A DNA stretch of 38,850 nucleotides from an uncultured Eubacteriales bacterium (GTDB lineage: Bacteria; Bacillota; Clostridia; Christensenellales; CAG-138), in the NCBI GenBank assembly GCA_902802575.1, contig CADCMN010000045.1, forward strand, positions 1-38,850, written 5' to 3'. Below are positions 1 through 8,287 of this stretch, in pieces (position 1 is the first letter of the stretch; the number at the start of each line of letters is the position of its first letter). The notes under the pieces were generated by a model. It made no database searches. It had not been told where the DNA came from and worked only from the letters and a program-made list of their open reading frames with translations. The translations under genes and the position numbers were made by a program.

Positions 1-16
1 ACGGAGTGAATGGACC

Positions 17-703
17 ATGGAATACAGGCATGAGATAAAATATCTGATCAGCCTGGGGGAGGCGGAGTTTCTGGCCACCCGGCTTCGGCTCACCCTGTCT
101 CAGGATCCGCACGCGGTAAAGAACGGCGGGACCTACTTCATCCGCAGCCTCTACTTCGACACGCCCTTTGAGCGAGCGGTGGGGGAGAAGGCCGACGGCG
201 TGGAGTTTCGGGACAAGTACCGCATCCGCATCTACGATATGTCCGACAAGGTCATCAAGTTCGAGCGCAAGCACAAGAACGGTCAGTTCATCGGCAAGCA
301 GAGCCTGCTCCTCACCCGGCAGCAGTGCGACGCCATCCTGGCCGGGGAATACGGCTTTTTGCTCCACCGCCAGGAGGACTTCGCCGCGGAGCTCTATGCG
401 GCCCTTCGGACCGAGGGCTGGCGGCCCCGGGTCCTGGTGGATTATGATCGGGAGCCCTTCGTCTTCCCCCTGGAGGACGTTCGAATCACCATCGATCGGA
501 ACATCCGCACGGGTATGCGGTGCACGGAGCTGTTCGATCCCCACACGCCCACCTTCCCGGCCACGGACTTTGCCAACGGCTGTATCCTGGAGGTCAAGTT
601 CAACAGGTACCTGCCCAGCTACGTCCGCTCCCTCATCCAGGTGAATGCGGCCTCCCACACGGCGGCCAGCAAATACCTCTACTGTCGTCAGTTTGACTTT
701 TGA
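17..703 (+). CDS. VTC-domain (polyphosphate polymerase-like) protein
   Basis: 228-residue soluble protein with the tunnel-fold signature of the VTC/CYTH superfamily. Visible motifs are YRHEIKYLI at residues 3-11, RIRIYD near 70, FERKHK near 80, DYDREPF near 140, IDRNIRTG near 155 and ILEVKF near 193; these alternating basic and acidic strands line the nucleotide/polyphosphate tunnel in characterised VTC proteins. It lacks the SPX domain of yeast Vtc4. The ATG at 17 starts the conserved fold directly. The DUF4956 membrane protein follows 29 bp downstream, a pairing common in Bacillota and often accompanied by a CotH-type kinase gene, which would lie left of the window. Family assignment is confident; polyphosphate synthesis is inferred from the family and has not been shown for short bacterial versions. 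Confidence 0.88.
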   Translation: MEYRHEIKYLISLGEAEFLATRLRLTLSQDPHAVKNGGTYFIRSLYFDTPFERAVGEKADGVEFRDKYRIRIYDMSDKVIKFERKHKNGQFIGKQSLLLTRQQCDAILAGEYGFLLHRQEDFAAELYAALRTEGWRPRVLVDYDREPFVFPLEDVRITIDRNIRTGMRCTELFDPHTPTFPATDFANGCILEVKFNRYLPSYVRSLIQVNAASHTAASKYLYCRQFDF

Positions 704-732
704 TAGAATCATTCGCTAAAAAGGAGAAGACA

Positions 733-1389
733 ATGGATAACGTATTTCAGTACATCTTGCAGCTGCAGAACTATCAGCCCATGCTCACCATCCTCACGGT
801 GCTGGCAGCCTTCCTGGTGGGCCTCTATGTGTTCTTCATCTACCGGATCACCTTCGCCGGCGTCATCTATTCGAGGACCTTCAACCTGAGCCTGGTGATG
901 CTCTGCATGGTCACAGCCACGGTCATCATGTTCATGGCCAACAACGTGAAGCTCAGCTTGGGCATGGTGGGCGCCCTCTCCATCGTCCGTTTCCGCACGG
1001 CCATCAAGGACCCCATCGACACGGTCTTCATGTTCTGGGCCATCGCCGAGGGCATCGCTCTGGGTGCGGGGTACTTCATCGCGGGCATCATTGCGGCGGT
1101 GTTCATCGGCCTGTGCATGATCCTGATCTCCGTTATCAAGGGTCGGGCGTCGCTCCCCTATTTGCTGATCCTCCACTATGACGAGAGCGCATCCAAGCAG
1201 ATCAAGCAGATGGTGGCGCAGCTTCCCCAGGGCCGGATCAAGTCCAAGACCGTCCAGCGCGAGGGCATCGAGATGACCGTGGAGCTGCGGGTCCGTCAGA
1301 GCGAGACCGGCTTCGTGGACAAGTTCATGCGGGTGGAGGGCGTCTACGACGCTACTCTGATCGCACACCAGGGCGACATGATCTCCTAA
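733..1389 (+). CDS. DUF4956 membrane protein
   Basis: 218-residue protein with hydrophobic stretches near residues 17-40, 50-70 and 95-130, followed by a cytoplasmic tail of about 80 residues. The segment NNVKLSLGMVGALSIVRFRT with the following AIKDP is typical of DUF4956. The ATG at 733 is chosen over an in-frame start at 700 because AAGGAG lies 6 bp upstream. It follows the VTC-domain gene and probably shares its transcript; the pair recurs together, so this is likely the membrane partner of the VTC protein. No biochemical role is established for the family. Confidence 0.85.
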   Translation: MDNVFQYILQLQNYQPMLTILTVLAAFLVGLYVFFIYRITFAGVIYSRTFNLSLVMLCMVTATVIMFMANNVKLSLGMVGALSIVRFRTAIKDPIDTVFMFWAIAEGIALGAGYFIAGIIAAVFIGLCMILISVIKGRASLPYLLILHYDESASKQIKQMVAQLPQGRIKSKTVQREGIEMTVELRVRQSETGFVDKFMRVEGVYDATLIAHQGDMIS

Positions 1390-1401
1390 GGCGCTTCGCT
1401 T

Positions 1402-1542
1402 TCGCTCGTATGGACCCATGGCCCATACGAGCGAGTATCGCCTGCGGGCGGGTTTTCCAGCACAGCCTGAAATGCAAGCATTTCGCGAGCGGCTGTGCTG
1501 CAAGTGTGTCGATAAGAACGCATTGCGTTCTTATATCCACAC
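1402..1542. repeat. Three consecutive large hairpins in a gene-free gap
   Basis: The 347-bp gap 1390-1736 has no convincing gene. It holds three palindromes in a row. 1402-1413 pairs with 1423-1434 (12 bp perfect, 9-nt loop containing CCATGG). 1458-1467 pairs with 1491-1500 (10 bp), enclosing a 7-bp inner stem 1469-1475/1478-1484. 1512-1521 pairs with 1525-1534 (10 bp, ATT loop), with a flanking GTGTG/CACAC stem at 1504-1508/1538-1542. None has a T-tract, so they are not plain terminators. They may be mobile palindromic repeats or a structured RNA. Confidence 0.6.
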
Positions 1543-1676
1543 GCACATGTCGCTGGATTTGACGGGATTTAAGCCGTCCGTTCTTCCTGCCGTGTCCGTT
1601 GCCGCGATACTGCGGCTTGTGGGAACTGAGTCGGGCGCGGCGAAACCAATTTATCCCATTTGGCTTTTCTTTTTCG

Positions 1677-1704
1677 GTTCCTTTTTCTGAAGAGAAAAAG
1701 GAAC
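1677..1704. repeat. Palindromic element B, copy 1
   Basis: Perfect 12-bp stem GTTCCTTTTTCT (1677-1688) and AGAAAAAGGAAC (1693-1704) with a GAAG loop. It belongs to the A/T-rich-core hairpin family found in other intergenic gaps here. It may also terminate transcription from the DUF4956 gene. Confidence 0.65.
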
Positions 1705-1736
1705 AAAGCATCCGTTCTTTGTGAGGTGGTTTTTTC

Positions 1737-2829
1737 GTGGACGCAGATCCCAGTAGCATTCCCATACGGTTGCTGCTGAACGAGTCCGTTCCCCAGGCCG
1801 CGGGGCAGAGCCCTTCCGGCCTTATCCTGTTCTTCCTGGTGCTGCTCCTGTGCAGCGCTTTCTTTGCCGGCAGCGAGACCGCCCTCTCCACCGTGAACCG
1901 GATCCGCATGATGAGCTATGCGGACGACGGGGATCGGCGGGCCCGGCGGGTGCTCTATATCCTGGACCACTTCGAGGAAGCCCTGCCTGTCGGCCATACT
2001 CATCGGCAACAATATCATGCACATCGGCAGTGCCGCTTTGGCGACCCTGACGGCCACCCGCCTGTGGGGCGAGGGGGCAGTGGCTATCACCACGGTGGTG
2101 ACGGCCCTTTTGGTGTTCCTGGCGGCGGAGATGATCCCCAAGTCCTTCGCCAAGGCCTGCTCGGAGAAGTTCGCCCTGTTCTGCGCCACGCCGCTGCTGC
2201 TGCTCATGCGGGTGCTCAAGCCCTTCATCCACCTGTTCACGGGCCTGAGCCGCTTCCTTAAGAAAGCGGCCCGGGTCCCCGAGGACGAGGACCCCACCGT
2301 CACCGAGGATGAATTGCATGACATCATCGACTCCATCATCCCCGACGAGGAGAACGGCGTGGACGAGGACACGGCCGAGCTGGTCCAGAGCGCCCTGGAG
2401 TTCACCGAGACCCCGGTCAGGGATGTGTTCACCCCCTGGGACCAGGTGACGGTCCTTCGCCGGGACATGTCCCCCAAGACCATCGTGGGGCTCATCGAGG
2501 ACACCAACCATTCCCGCCTGCCCGTGGTGGATCGGGACGGCAGCGTGGTGGGCATGCTCCAGATCCGTAAATACCTGAAGTCCTATATCCAGCGTCAGGG
2601 CCATGTGTCCTTGAGCCGGGTCATGGACAAACCCACCTTCGTCACCGCCGGCGCGCCTATCGACGAGCTGCTGGACACCCTGTCGAGCCAGCGGGTCCAC
2701 GCCGCCATCGTCCGGGACCAGGACGAAAAGCCCCTGGGCATCATCACTGTGGAGGACATCCTGGAGGAGCTGGTGGGCGAGATCTACGACGAGGACGACA
2801 AGGCCCCCGCGGGAGGTGAAGAGCTATGA
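1737..2829 (+). pseudogene. CNNM/CBS (CorC-type) membrane protein, frameshifted
   Basis: The gene reads from a GTG at 1737 (GAGGTGG upstream) through an N-terminal membrane segment and the CNNM motif FFAGSETALSTVNRIRMMSY to FEEAL, then loses frame. The continuation SAILIGNNIMHIGSAALATL is in the +1 frame up to 2829, covering the rest of the CNNM domain and a CBS pair ending VEDILEELVGEIYDED. The break is a tandem CCTG-CCTG at 1982-1989; removing one copy restores EEALSAILIGNN. The restored protein of about 360 residues ends after the CBS pair and lacks the C-terminal CorC_HlyC domain of its neighbour. The stop overlaps the next start (ATGA at 2826-2829), so the pair is translationally coupled. 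The family is linked to Mg2+ or Co2+ export. The lesion may be real or a sequence error. Confidence 0.85.
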
Positions 2830-4112
2830 TCGTGAACCTCCTGCTGATCCTGATCTGCATCGTCCTCTCCGCTTTCTTCTCCGGCTCCGAGATCGCCTAT
2901 TCCGCGGCCCAGGAGCTGCGGCTGGAGCACGCCGCCGAGACCAAGGGCGGGGCATACCCCCTGGCCCTGCGGGTGAAGAAGCGGTTCGAGAAGGCGCTCA
3001 TCTCCATTCTGGTGGGGAACAACCTGGTGAATATCGGCGCCTCCTCCCTGGCCACGGTCATCGCCGTGGGGCTCATGGGCGAGAAGGGCGCCTGGGCGGC
3101 CACCGCCATCATGACCGTGCTCATCATCACCTTCGGGGAGATCAGCCCCAAGATCATCGCCAGCGCCCAGCCCGAGCGGTTCAGCGCGGTGGCGGCGGTG
3201 CCCATGCGGCTGTGGATGGGGCTCACCTGGCCCTTGACCTGGGCCCTCCAAAAGCTCCTGCACTTCATCTCCCGGCTCTGGGAGCGGGGGCAGGACGCCG
3301 GCCCGGCGGTCACCGAGGACGACCTGGAGACCATCATCGAGACCGTGGAGGACGAGGGCGTGGTGGATGAGGACACGGCGGACCTGCTGCAATCGGCCTT
3401 GGATTTCGGGGACGTGCTGGCCTACGAGGTCATCACGCCGCGGGTGGACCTGGTGGCCATCGACCTGGACGACTCCCGGGAGGAGATGCTCAAGGTGGCC
3501 TTTGCCTCGCCCTACACCCGGATCCCCGTGTATCAGGAGACCATGGACAACATCGTGGGCATTCTGCACCTCAACCACCTCTACAAAGCCCTGGTGAAGG
3601 ACCGGTCCGCGGATATCGAAAAGCTTCTGCTGCCGCCCATCTTCGTGCACAAGACCATGCCTCTCGACGACGTGTTCAACACCATGCGCAGGAAGAAAGG
3701 GCATATGGTGGTGGTCACCGACGAGTACGGCGGCACCATGGGCGTGCTCACCATGGAGGACGTGCTGGAGCAGCTGGTGGGGGACATCTGGGACGAGTCC
3801 GACGAGATCGAGGAGGAGTTCGTGGAGGTGAAGCCCCATACCTACGAGGTGGACGGGGACATGCGCCTGGACGACTTCTTCGCCGAGTTCGACAAGGACG
3901 AGGAGGAGATCGACGACGACAACGCCACCGTGGGCGGCTGGGCCGTGGAGATGCTGGGAGGCTATCCGAAGCTCCGGGAAAGCTTCACCTTCGAGGATTT
4001 GACCGTCACCATCCTCAAGCGCAACAACCTCCGGGTCCTCCGGCTCCTGGTCGAGCAAGACCCCGCCTGGGTGGACGAGGACGAACCCGAGGACGAGCTC
4101 ATAGACGAATAA
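2826..4112 (+). CDS. CNNM/CBS/CorC_HlyC membrane protein
   Basis: 428-residue complete member of the HlyC/CorC family. Order of parts: CNNM (DUF21) membrane domain from residue 1 to about 170 with FFSGSEIAYSAAQELRLEHA and SILVGNNLVNIGASSLATVI; two CBS repeats at roughly 190-335, with EVITPRVDLVAIDLDD and VVVTDEYGGTMGVLTMEDVL; and a C-terminal CorC_HlyC domain at about 345-420 with ATVGGWAVEMLGGYPKL. The CBS pair normally binds adenine nucleotides and gates metal transport. The ATG overlaps the stop of the preceding CNNM gene, which suggests co-translation and possibly a heteromer. The old name hemolysin is misleading; Mg2+/Co2+ export or resistance is the better-supported family role. Confidence 0.9.
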   Translation: MIVNLLLILICIVLSAFFSGSEIAYSAAQELRLEHAAETKGGAYPLALRVKKRFEKALISILVGNNLVNIGASSLATVIAVGLMGEKGAWAATAIMTVLIITFGEISPKIIASAQPERFSAVAAVPMRLWMGLTWPLTWALQKLLHFISRLWERGQDAGPAVTEDDLETIIETVEDEGVVDEDTADLLQSALDFGDVLAYEVITPRVDLVAIDLDDSREEMLKVAFASPYTRIPVYQETMDNIVGILHLNHLYKALVKDRSADIEKLLLPPIFVHKTMPLDDVFNTMRRKKGHMVVVTDEYGGTMGVLTMEDVLEQLVGDIWDESDEIEEEFVEVKPHTYEVDGDMRLDDFFAEFDKDEEEIDDDNATVGGWAVEMLGGYPKLRESFTFEDLTVTILKRNNLRVLRLLVEQDPAWVDEDEPEDELIDE

Positions 4113-4125
4113 ACCTTTTTCTTCT

Positions 4126-4160
4126 GCGACTTTTTCTTTTCGGTGAAAAGAAAAAGTCGC
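4126..4160. repeat. Palindromic element B, copy 2; likely terminator
   Basis: 16-bp perfect stem GCGACTTTTTCTTTTC (4126-4141) and its complement (4145-4160) around a GGT loop, 13 bp after the CNNM stop codon. It is the first of a tandem pair of B elements. Between the pair lies another imperfect inverted repeat, about 4171-4210 (ATGGGAGTATGC against GCGCATAGTCCCAT). Confidence 0.7.
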
Positions 4161-4220
4161 CCAAAAAGAAAAGCTTAGGAATGGGAGTATGCCGTTGCGC
4201 ATAGTCCCATTTTCTTCTCA

Positions 4221-4271
4221 AGTTTCTCTTTTTCCGCCGCTTTTTCTCCTTTGTATAAAGAGAAAAAGCGG
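4221..4271. repeat. Palindromic element B, copy 3, with conserved 5' flank
   Basis: The flank AGTTTCTCTTTTTC at 4221-4234 is identical at 28507 and 32221. It is followed by CCGCTTTTTCTCCTTT (4237-4252) pairing with AAAGAGAAAAAGCGG (4257-4271) with one bulged C. Confidence 0.7.
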
Positions 4272-4283
4272 TAAAAGAAAAAC

Positions 4284-4342
4284 CATCTTAATCACATCTT
4301 AAACTTTCCCCCATTGTTTCTTAATCTCGATTCCGGTATGAT
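4284..4342 (+). promoter_or_regulatory. Promoter with 11-bp-period direct repeat, response-regulator type
   Basis: TTGTTT at 4314-4319 and TATGAT at 4337-4342 are 17 bp apart and fit a sigma-A promoter for the downstream two-component genes. Upstream lie two copies of CATCTTAA, at 4284-4291 and 4295-4302, exactly 11 bp apart. OmpR-family regulators bind such same-face direct repeats, so autoregulation is a reasonable inference. Confidence 0.55.
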
Positions 4343-4372
4343 GGCCGTGGAAAGAGGGAAGGAGAAACAGCT

Positions 4373-5068
4373 ATGTATCGCATCCTGGTCTGTGACAACG
4401 AACGGGACATCGTGAACGCCCTGAAGATCTATCTGGAGGCGGAAGGGCACCAGGTGGTCACCGCCCATACGGGGGCAGAGGCCCTGGCGGCTTTGGAACG
4501 GGAGGAGGTCCATCTCGTCCTCCTGGACATCATGATGCCGGATATGGACGGCATCGCCGCCATGACCCGCATCCGGGAGCGGAGCAACGTGCCCGTGATC
4601 CTGCTGACGGCCAAGTCCGAGGACACGGACAAGGTCCTGGGCCTGAACCTGGGCGCGGACGACTACGTCACCAAGCCCTTCAATCCCGTGGAGCTGCTGG
4701 CCCGGGTCCGGTCCCAGCTTCGGCGGTACATGCAGCTGGGCGGCGGCGAGCCGAAGCCCTCCCTGCTCACCATCGGCGGCGTTAGCCTGGACGATGCGTC
4801 GAAGGCCGTCACCCTGGACGGAGAGCCGGTGAGCCTGACGCCCCGGGAGTACGACATCCTAAAGCTTCTCATGAGCCACCCGGGCCAGGTCTTCTCCCCC
4901 AAGGACATCTATCGGCAAGTCTGGGGCGAAGCGCCCTACGGCGCCGAGAACGCGGTGGCGGTCCACATCCGGCACCTCAGAGAAAAGCTGGAATTCGACC
5001 CCGCCGAGCCCCGGTACATCAAGGTCATCTGGGGCCAAGGCTATCGTTTCGAGAGAGGTAATGCATAA
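4373..5068 (+). CDS. OmpR-family response regulator
   Basis: 231 residues. The receiver domain (1-120) has acidic pocket residues D8 and E10, phospho-acceptor D52 in LLDIMMPDMDG, and the switch lysine in DDYVTKPFNP. The C-terminal winged-helix domain (about 135-230) has LTPREYDILKLLMSHPGQVF and the final HLREKLEFD...IKVIWGQGYRFE. The start ATG at 4373 follows GGGAAGGAG with good spacing. The stop (5066-5068) overlaps the histidine kinase ATG at 5068 by one base, so the two are coupled. The direct repeats upstream are candidate own-binding sites. No target genes can be named; the flanking CNNM and DUF11 genes do not identify the stimulus. Confidence 0.95.
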   Translation: MYRILVCDNERDIVNALKIYLEAEGHQVVTAHTGAEALAALEREEVHLVLLDIMMPDMDGIAAMTRIRERSNVPVILLTAKSEDTDKVLGLNLGADDYVTKPFNPVELLARVRSQLRRYMQLGGGEPKPSLLTIGGVSLDDASKAVTLDGEPVSLTPREYDILKLLMSHPGQVFSPKDIYRQVWGEAPYGAENAVAVHIRHLREKLEFDPAEPRYIKVIWGQGYRFERGNA

Positions 5069-7089
5069 TGAGGAATTGGAATCTTACCTTGGCCGCCCGG
5101 ATCGTGGCGGGCGTGCTGTTCATGATCTTTGCCATGGGGACCCTCCTGGGTGCCGGCGCCTGTGTGGCCCTGTTCCAATACAACGCCTTCAACGACGGCG
5201 GCGCAGAGCTGTTCGACGCCGCGGCGGACTATCTTATGGACCGGGAGACAGCGGAAATCAGAAATCTGCTCAGTAGCAACTGGAACGGGTGGACAGACGG
5301 AATGGAGCATAAGGACGACAGACCTTATTGCCAAATCGCGCCGAATAATGGTCTCCAGCCCACTCGCACCAATTTCCGGTACAGGATCTATAATGAGGCG
5401 TGAGAGCTTCTTTTCACCAACGGTGATCCACAACAGAAGATTGCCTTCAGGCAAAAGGAATGGATTATCTGTTTGCGCTTGCAGCAGTTTGTACGCATGG
5501 AAGGGACCTATCCTTCCGCAGAGGAAGCGTATGCCGCCGTGAGAGAGAGACGAGAGGCATTAAACGCCTGGTCCCATGATGCGGATGTCAGCCGAATCAC
5601 GGAAGGGGAGTATCATCTGTCCGCGCAATTCCTGCCGGGAGAGTTTCATACTGTCACTGCAGAATACTGTATCGATGGCTCGTTCCCCGTGGTTGACCGA
5701 TATTATATCCTGCTGCCTCTGGTCAATACCCTCATTGTCTGCCGGAACTGGGCCATCCCTCTAATGGCCCTGTGCCTGGTTCTGGCCGTGGTCGCCTTCA
5801 TCTTTCTGCTGGTCAGCGCGGACCATCGGACGGGGACGGCGGAGGTCGCCCGGAACTGGTTCGACAGGATCCCCCTGGAGCTGGTGCTGCTGGGCATGGC
5901 CCTTTTGGTGGGCTTCGGGGGCAGGGCGCTCACCGACAGGACCCTGACGGTCCTGGGCCTGTTCCTGCCCATGCTCCTTGCCCTGGGACTGCTGTTCTCC
6001 ATGACCTTCGCCGTCCGCTGCAAGACGAGAACGCTGGTAAAGGGGACGCTGCTCTACTGGGTCTGCCGCGGGGCCTGGGCCGGGGCGAAGGGGCTGTGGT
6101 ACATGCTCAAAAACCTGCCCCTGGTCTGGAAGACGGCCCTGGTCTGGGGCGGCGTCAGTTTCGTGGAGCTGGTGGCCTGCCTCTCGGAACGGGCGGAGGC
6201 CTGTTTGGCGGTGTGGTTCCTGGAAAAGCTGGTTTTGACGCCGGTGATCCTGCTGTTCGCCATCGGGTGGAAGAAGCTCCAGGATGGGGCCCGGCGCATG
6301 GCCGCCGGGGACATGGCCCCGGTGCCGGAGAAGTTCCTGTTCCCGGACGAGAGGAAGCACGCCCAGAGCCTGAACAGCATCGGCCAGGGGGCCCGGCTGG
6401 CGGCGGAAAAGCAGCTCAGGAGCGAGCGGCTGAAGACGGAGCTCATTACCAACGTGAGCCACGATCTCAAAACGCCCCTTACGTCCATCATCTCCTATGT
6501 GGACCTGCTGAAGAAGGAGGGGCTGACTTCCGAGCACGCGCCGGAGTATGTGGAGGTGCTGGATCGGCAAAGCCAGCGGCTCAAAAAGCTGACGGAGGAC
6601 CTGGTGGAGGCCAGCAAGGCGTCCACGGGGAACATCCAGACCCACCCGGAGGACGTGGACGTGAATTTGCTCCTCTCCCAGGCGGCGGGGGAGTACGCGG
6701 AGCGGCTGACCGCGGCGGGGCTCACCCTGGTCACCACCTTGGACCCCGGGGAGCCCCATATCCGGGCCGACGGGCGGCTGCTGTGGCGGGTGTTCGACAA
6801 CCTGCTCTCCAATGTCTGCAAGTACGCCCTGGCCGGTACCCGGGTGTATCTCACCACCGAGGCGAAGAACGAGGAGGTGCGGATCGCTTTTCGGAACGTG
6901 AGCCGGGAGCCCCTGAACATCTCCGCCGAGGAGCTCATGGAGCGGTTCGTTCGCGGCGACGCCTCCCGGAACACCGAGGGCAGCGGCCTGGGCCTGTCCA
7001 TCGCCAGGAGCCTGACGGAGCTGAACCGCGGCGCCCTGGAGCTGACCGTGGACGGGGACCTGTTCAAGGCGACATTGGTTTTTCAATGA
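5068..7089 (+). pseudogene. Sensor histidine kinase interrupted by in-frame TGA
   Basis: One continuous frame apart from a TGA at 5401-5403 (codon 112), in YNEA-stop-ELLFTNG; a glycine GGA there would restore it, giving 673 residues. The N-terminal part has one membrane segment (about 8-32) and the beginning of an extracellular sensor region. After the stop come the rest of the sensor, several membrane segments (codons about 230-415), a short linker, a HisKA domain with ITNVSHDLKTPLTSIISYVD, an N box with NLLSNVCKYA, and a G box with GSGLGLSIARSL. A TTG at 5473 could start a 538-residue remnant with most membrane segments and the catalytic core but a truncated sensor. It may be a real nonsense mutation or a sequence error. 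No selenocysteine insertion element is evident. Confidence 0.85.
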
Positions 7090-7104
7090 AAGGATTGAAA
7101 GTAC

Positions 7105-7150
7105 GCACCCTTTCTTGAAAGAAAGGGTGCAAACCCAAAGAACTGTAAGA
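7105..7150. repeat. Palindromic element A, copy 1
   Basis: GCACCCTTTCTT (7105-7116) pairs perfectly with AAGAAAGGGTGC (7119-7130) and is followed by a conserved tail, CCCAAAGAACTGTAAGAAG. A near-identical hairpin plus tail lies at 28420-28468. In both places a B element follows in the same gap. Confidence 0.75.
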
Positions 7151-7204
7151 AGGGATCAGGCTTTTGTGTAAAAACCATGATTCCTTCTTTGCTTTTCTTT
7201 TTGT

Positions 7205-7239
7205 GCCGCTTTTTCTTTTCTCATAAAAGAAAAAGCGGC
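7205..7239. repeat. Palindromic element B, copy 4; likely bidirectional terminator
   Basis: 15-bp perfect stem GCCGCTTTTTCTTTT (7205-7219) and AAAAGAAAAAGCGGC (7225-7239). It sits between the convergent ends of the kinase (+) and the DUF11 gene (-) and could end both transcripts. Confidence 0.7.
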
Positions 7240-7249
7240 AAAAGAAAAC

Positions 7250-8113
7250 TCAATTGGTCTGTATGGTTCCCGTGACCACCAGCACCGCTTCGCCGGGCTC
7301 TGCGGACCAGACGCCGGTGGCCGGGTCCTGGGTGTAGGCGGCGGCGGGGACGGTGATGGCCACGGGCACGGTGGCGAAGGCGCCGGTGCCCTCGTCATAG
7401 GTGTAGCCGCCGGGCTGGGAGAGGGGCGCCCCGTCCAACGTGACGGTGAGGTTGGTCAGCGCCGGGTCGAAGGTGTCGGTGACGGTCACCTCATCCTCGG
7501 GGCTGGTGGCTGCGTTGCCCTCGTTCTCGATGGTGAAGGTGTAGGTCACCTGCCGATCCGCACCCACGGTCTCCGGGACCAGGGACTTGGTGATGGCCAG
7601 CTCCGGTCCGGCCGCGGCGGTGATGGTGGCGGAGGCGGTGACAGGGGCGGTGAGCCCGCCGCCGGAGGCGGAGACGGTGTTGGTGATGCTGCCGTCCTCC
7701 GCGGGGGAGGCGTACTCGGTCACCGCCGCCTCGTAGACGATCAGCGCGTTGCCGACGGCGGGCACGGTGATCCCGGAGACGACCAGCGGCGCGCCGGGGG
7801 TCACGGCGGGGGCGGGCTGGGCCGCGCCGTTCACGTAGTAGTGCAGGGACCCCGCCTTGTAGCTCAGGGGGTAGACGGTGGTCTCGTCGAAGGCGTAGCC
7901 CCCCAGATCGTCCGTCAAGGTCAGGTCCGCGATGGGCGCGGCGCCGTTGTTGTCCAGGCGCACCACGTAGGTCACGTTCTCCTCTGGGCCGTAGGTGCCG
8001 GTCAGGGCCTCCTTGGCGACGGTGAGGGCGTCGGCGATCTGGCCCGTGGTAAGATTGGAATAGCGCACCCGGTTCCGGTAGGACAGGGCGGCCTGGTTGG
8101 TGAAAGTCAGCAT
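7250..8113 (-). CDS. DUF11-repeat protein without signal peptide
   Basis: 287 residues, starting MLTFTNQAALSYRNRVRYSN. It carries immunoglobulin-like DUF11 modules: the first around residues 35-165 (NVTYVVRLDNNGAAPIADLTLTDDLGG), the second around 170-285 (QVTYTFTIENEGNAATSPED, then VTVTDTFDPALTNLTV). Such modules are usually found on cell surfaces, but this protein starts with no signal peptide and ends without a sorting signal or membrane anchor. The ATG at 8113 is preceded by TAAGGAGG at ideal spacing, so a missing signal is not a start-site error. Similar short unexported DUF11 proteins occur in other Clostridia, from memory. Function unknown; a structural role, possibly in spores, is only a guess. 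Confidence 0.85.
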   Translation of the reverse strand: MLTFTNQAALSYRNRVRYSNLTTGQIADALTVAKEALTGTYGPEENVTYVVRLDNNGAAPIADLTLTDDLGGYAFDETTVYPLSYKAGSLHYYVNGAAQPAPAVTPGAPLVVSGITVPAVGNALIVYEAAVTEYASPAEDGSITNTVSASGGGLTAPVTASATITAAAGPELAITKSLVPETVGADRQVTYTFTIENEGNAATSPEDEVTVTDTFDPALTNLTVTLDGAPLSQPGGYTYDEGTGAFATVPVAITVPAAAYTQDPATGVWSAEPGEAVLVVTGTIQTN

Positions 8114-8207
8114 GGCATATCCTCCTTATAGAGTGTAGGTGGTATATACTATGCGGTTTCAGGGGAGAAAGGTTCCGGGAGTTTTGCCGCCGTGGCTGGC
8201 AAAACCA

Positions 8208-8236
8208 TTGTCAGCGGCCCAAAGCCGTGCTACAAT
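8208..8236 (+). promoter_or_regulatory. Sigma-A promoter of the NCS2 permease
   Basis: TTGTCA (8208-8213), 17 bp, TACAAT (8231-8236). An 8-bp inverted repeat GTTTTGCC/GGCAAAAC (8181-8188/8198-8205) ends two bases upstream of the -35 box and is a possible operator. The leader is only about 45 nt, too short for a purine riboswitch. Confidence 0.65.
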
Positions 8237-8287
8237 ATATATGCGTCAGGCCACTTTTCTCCCGAAGCATGTGAAAGGAGCGCGCAT

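Noticed and set aside
1418-1690. A 90-codon open frame across the three hairpins
   Set aside because: There is no ribosome binding site or recognisable sequence, and the DNA is palindromic.
2784-4202. Long minus-strand open frame opposite the second CNNM gene
   Set aside because: Composition is biased to His, Val, Leu and Gly, the pattern produced by reverse reading of GC-rich coding sequence, with no start signals.
5401-5450. Selenocysteine at the kinase TGA
   Set aside because: Only a 5-bp hairpin with a 3-nt loop (TCACC-AAC-GGTGA) follows, unlike bacterial SECIS elements, and the family has glycine rather than cysteine there.
8236-8287. Purine riboswitch before the NCS2 permease
   Set aside because: The leader after the promoter is about 45 nt and lacks the conserved aptamer core.
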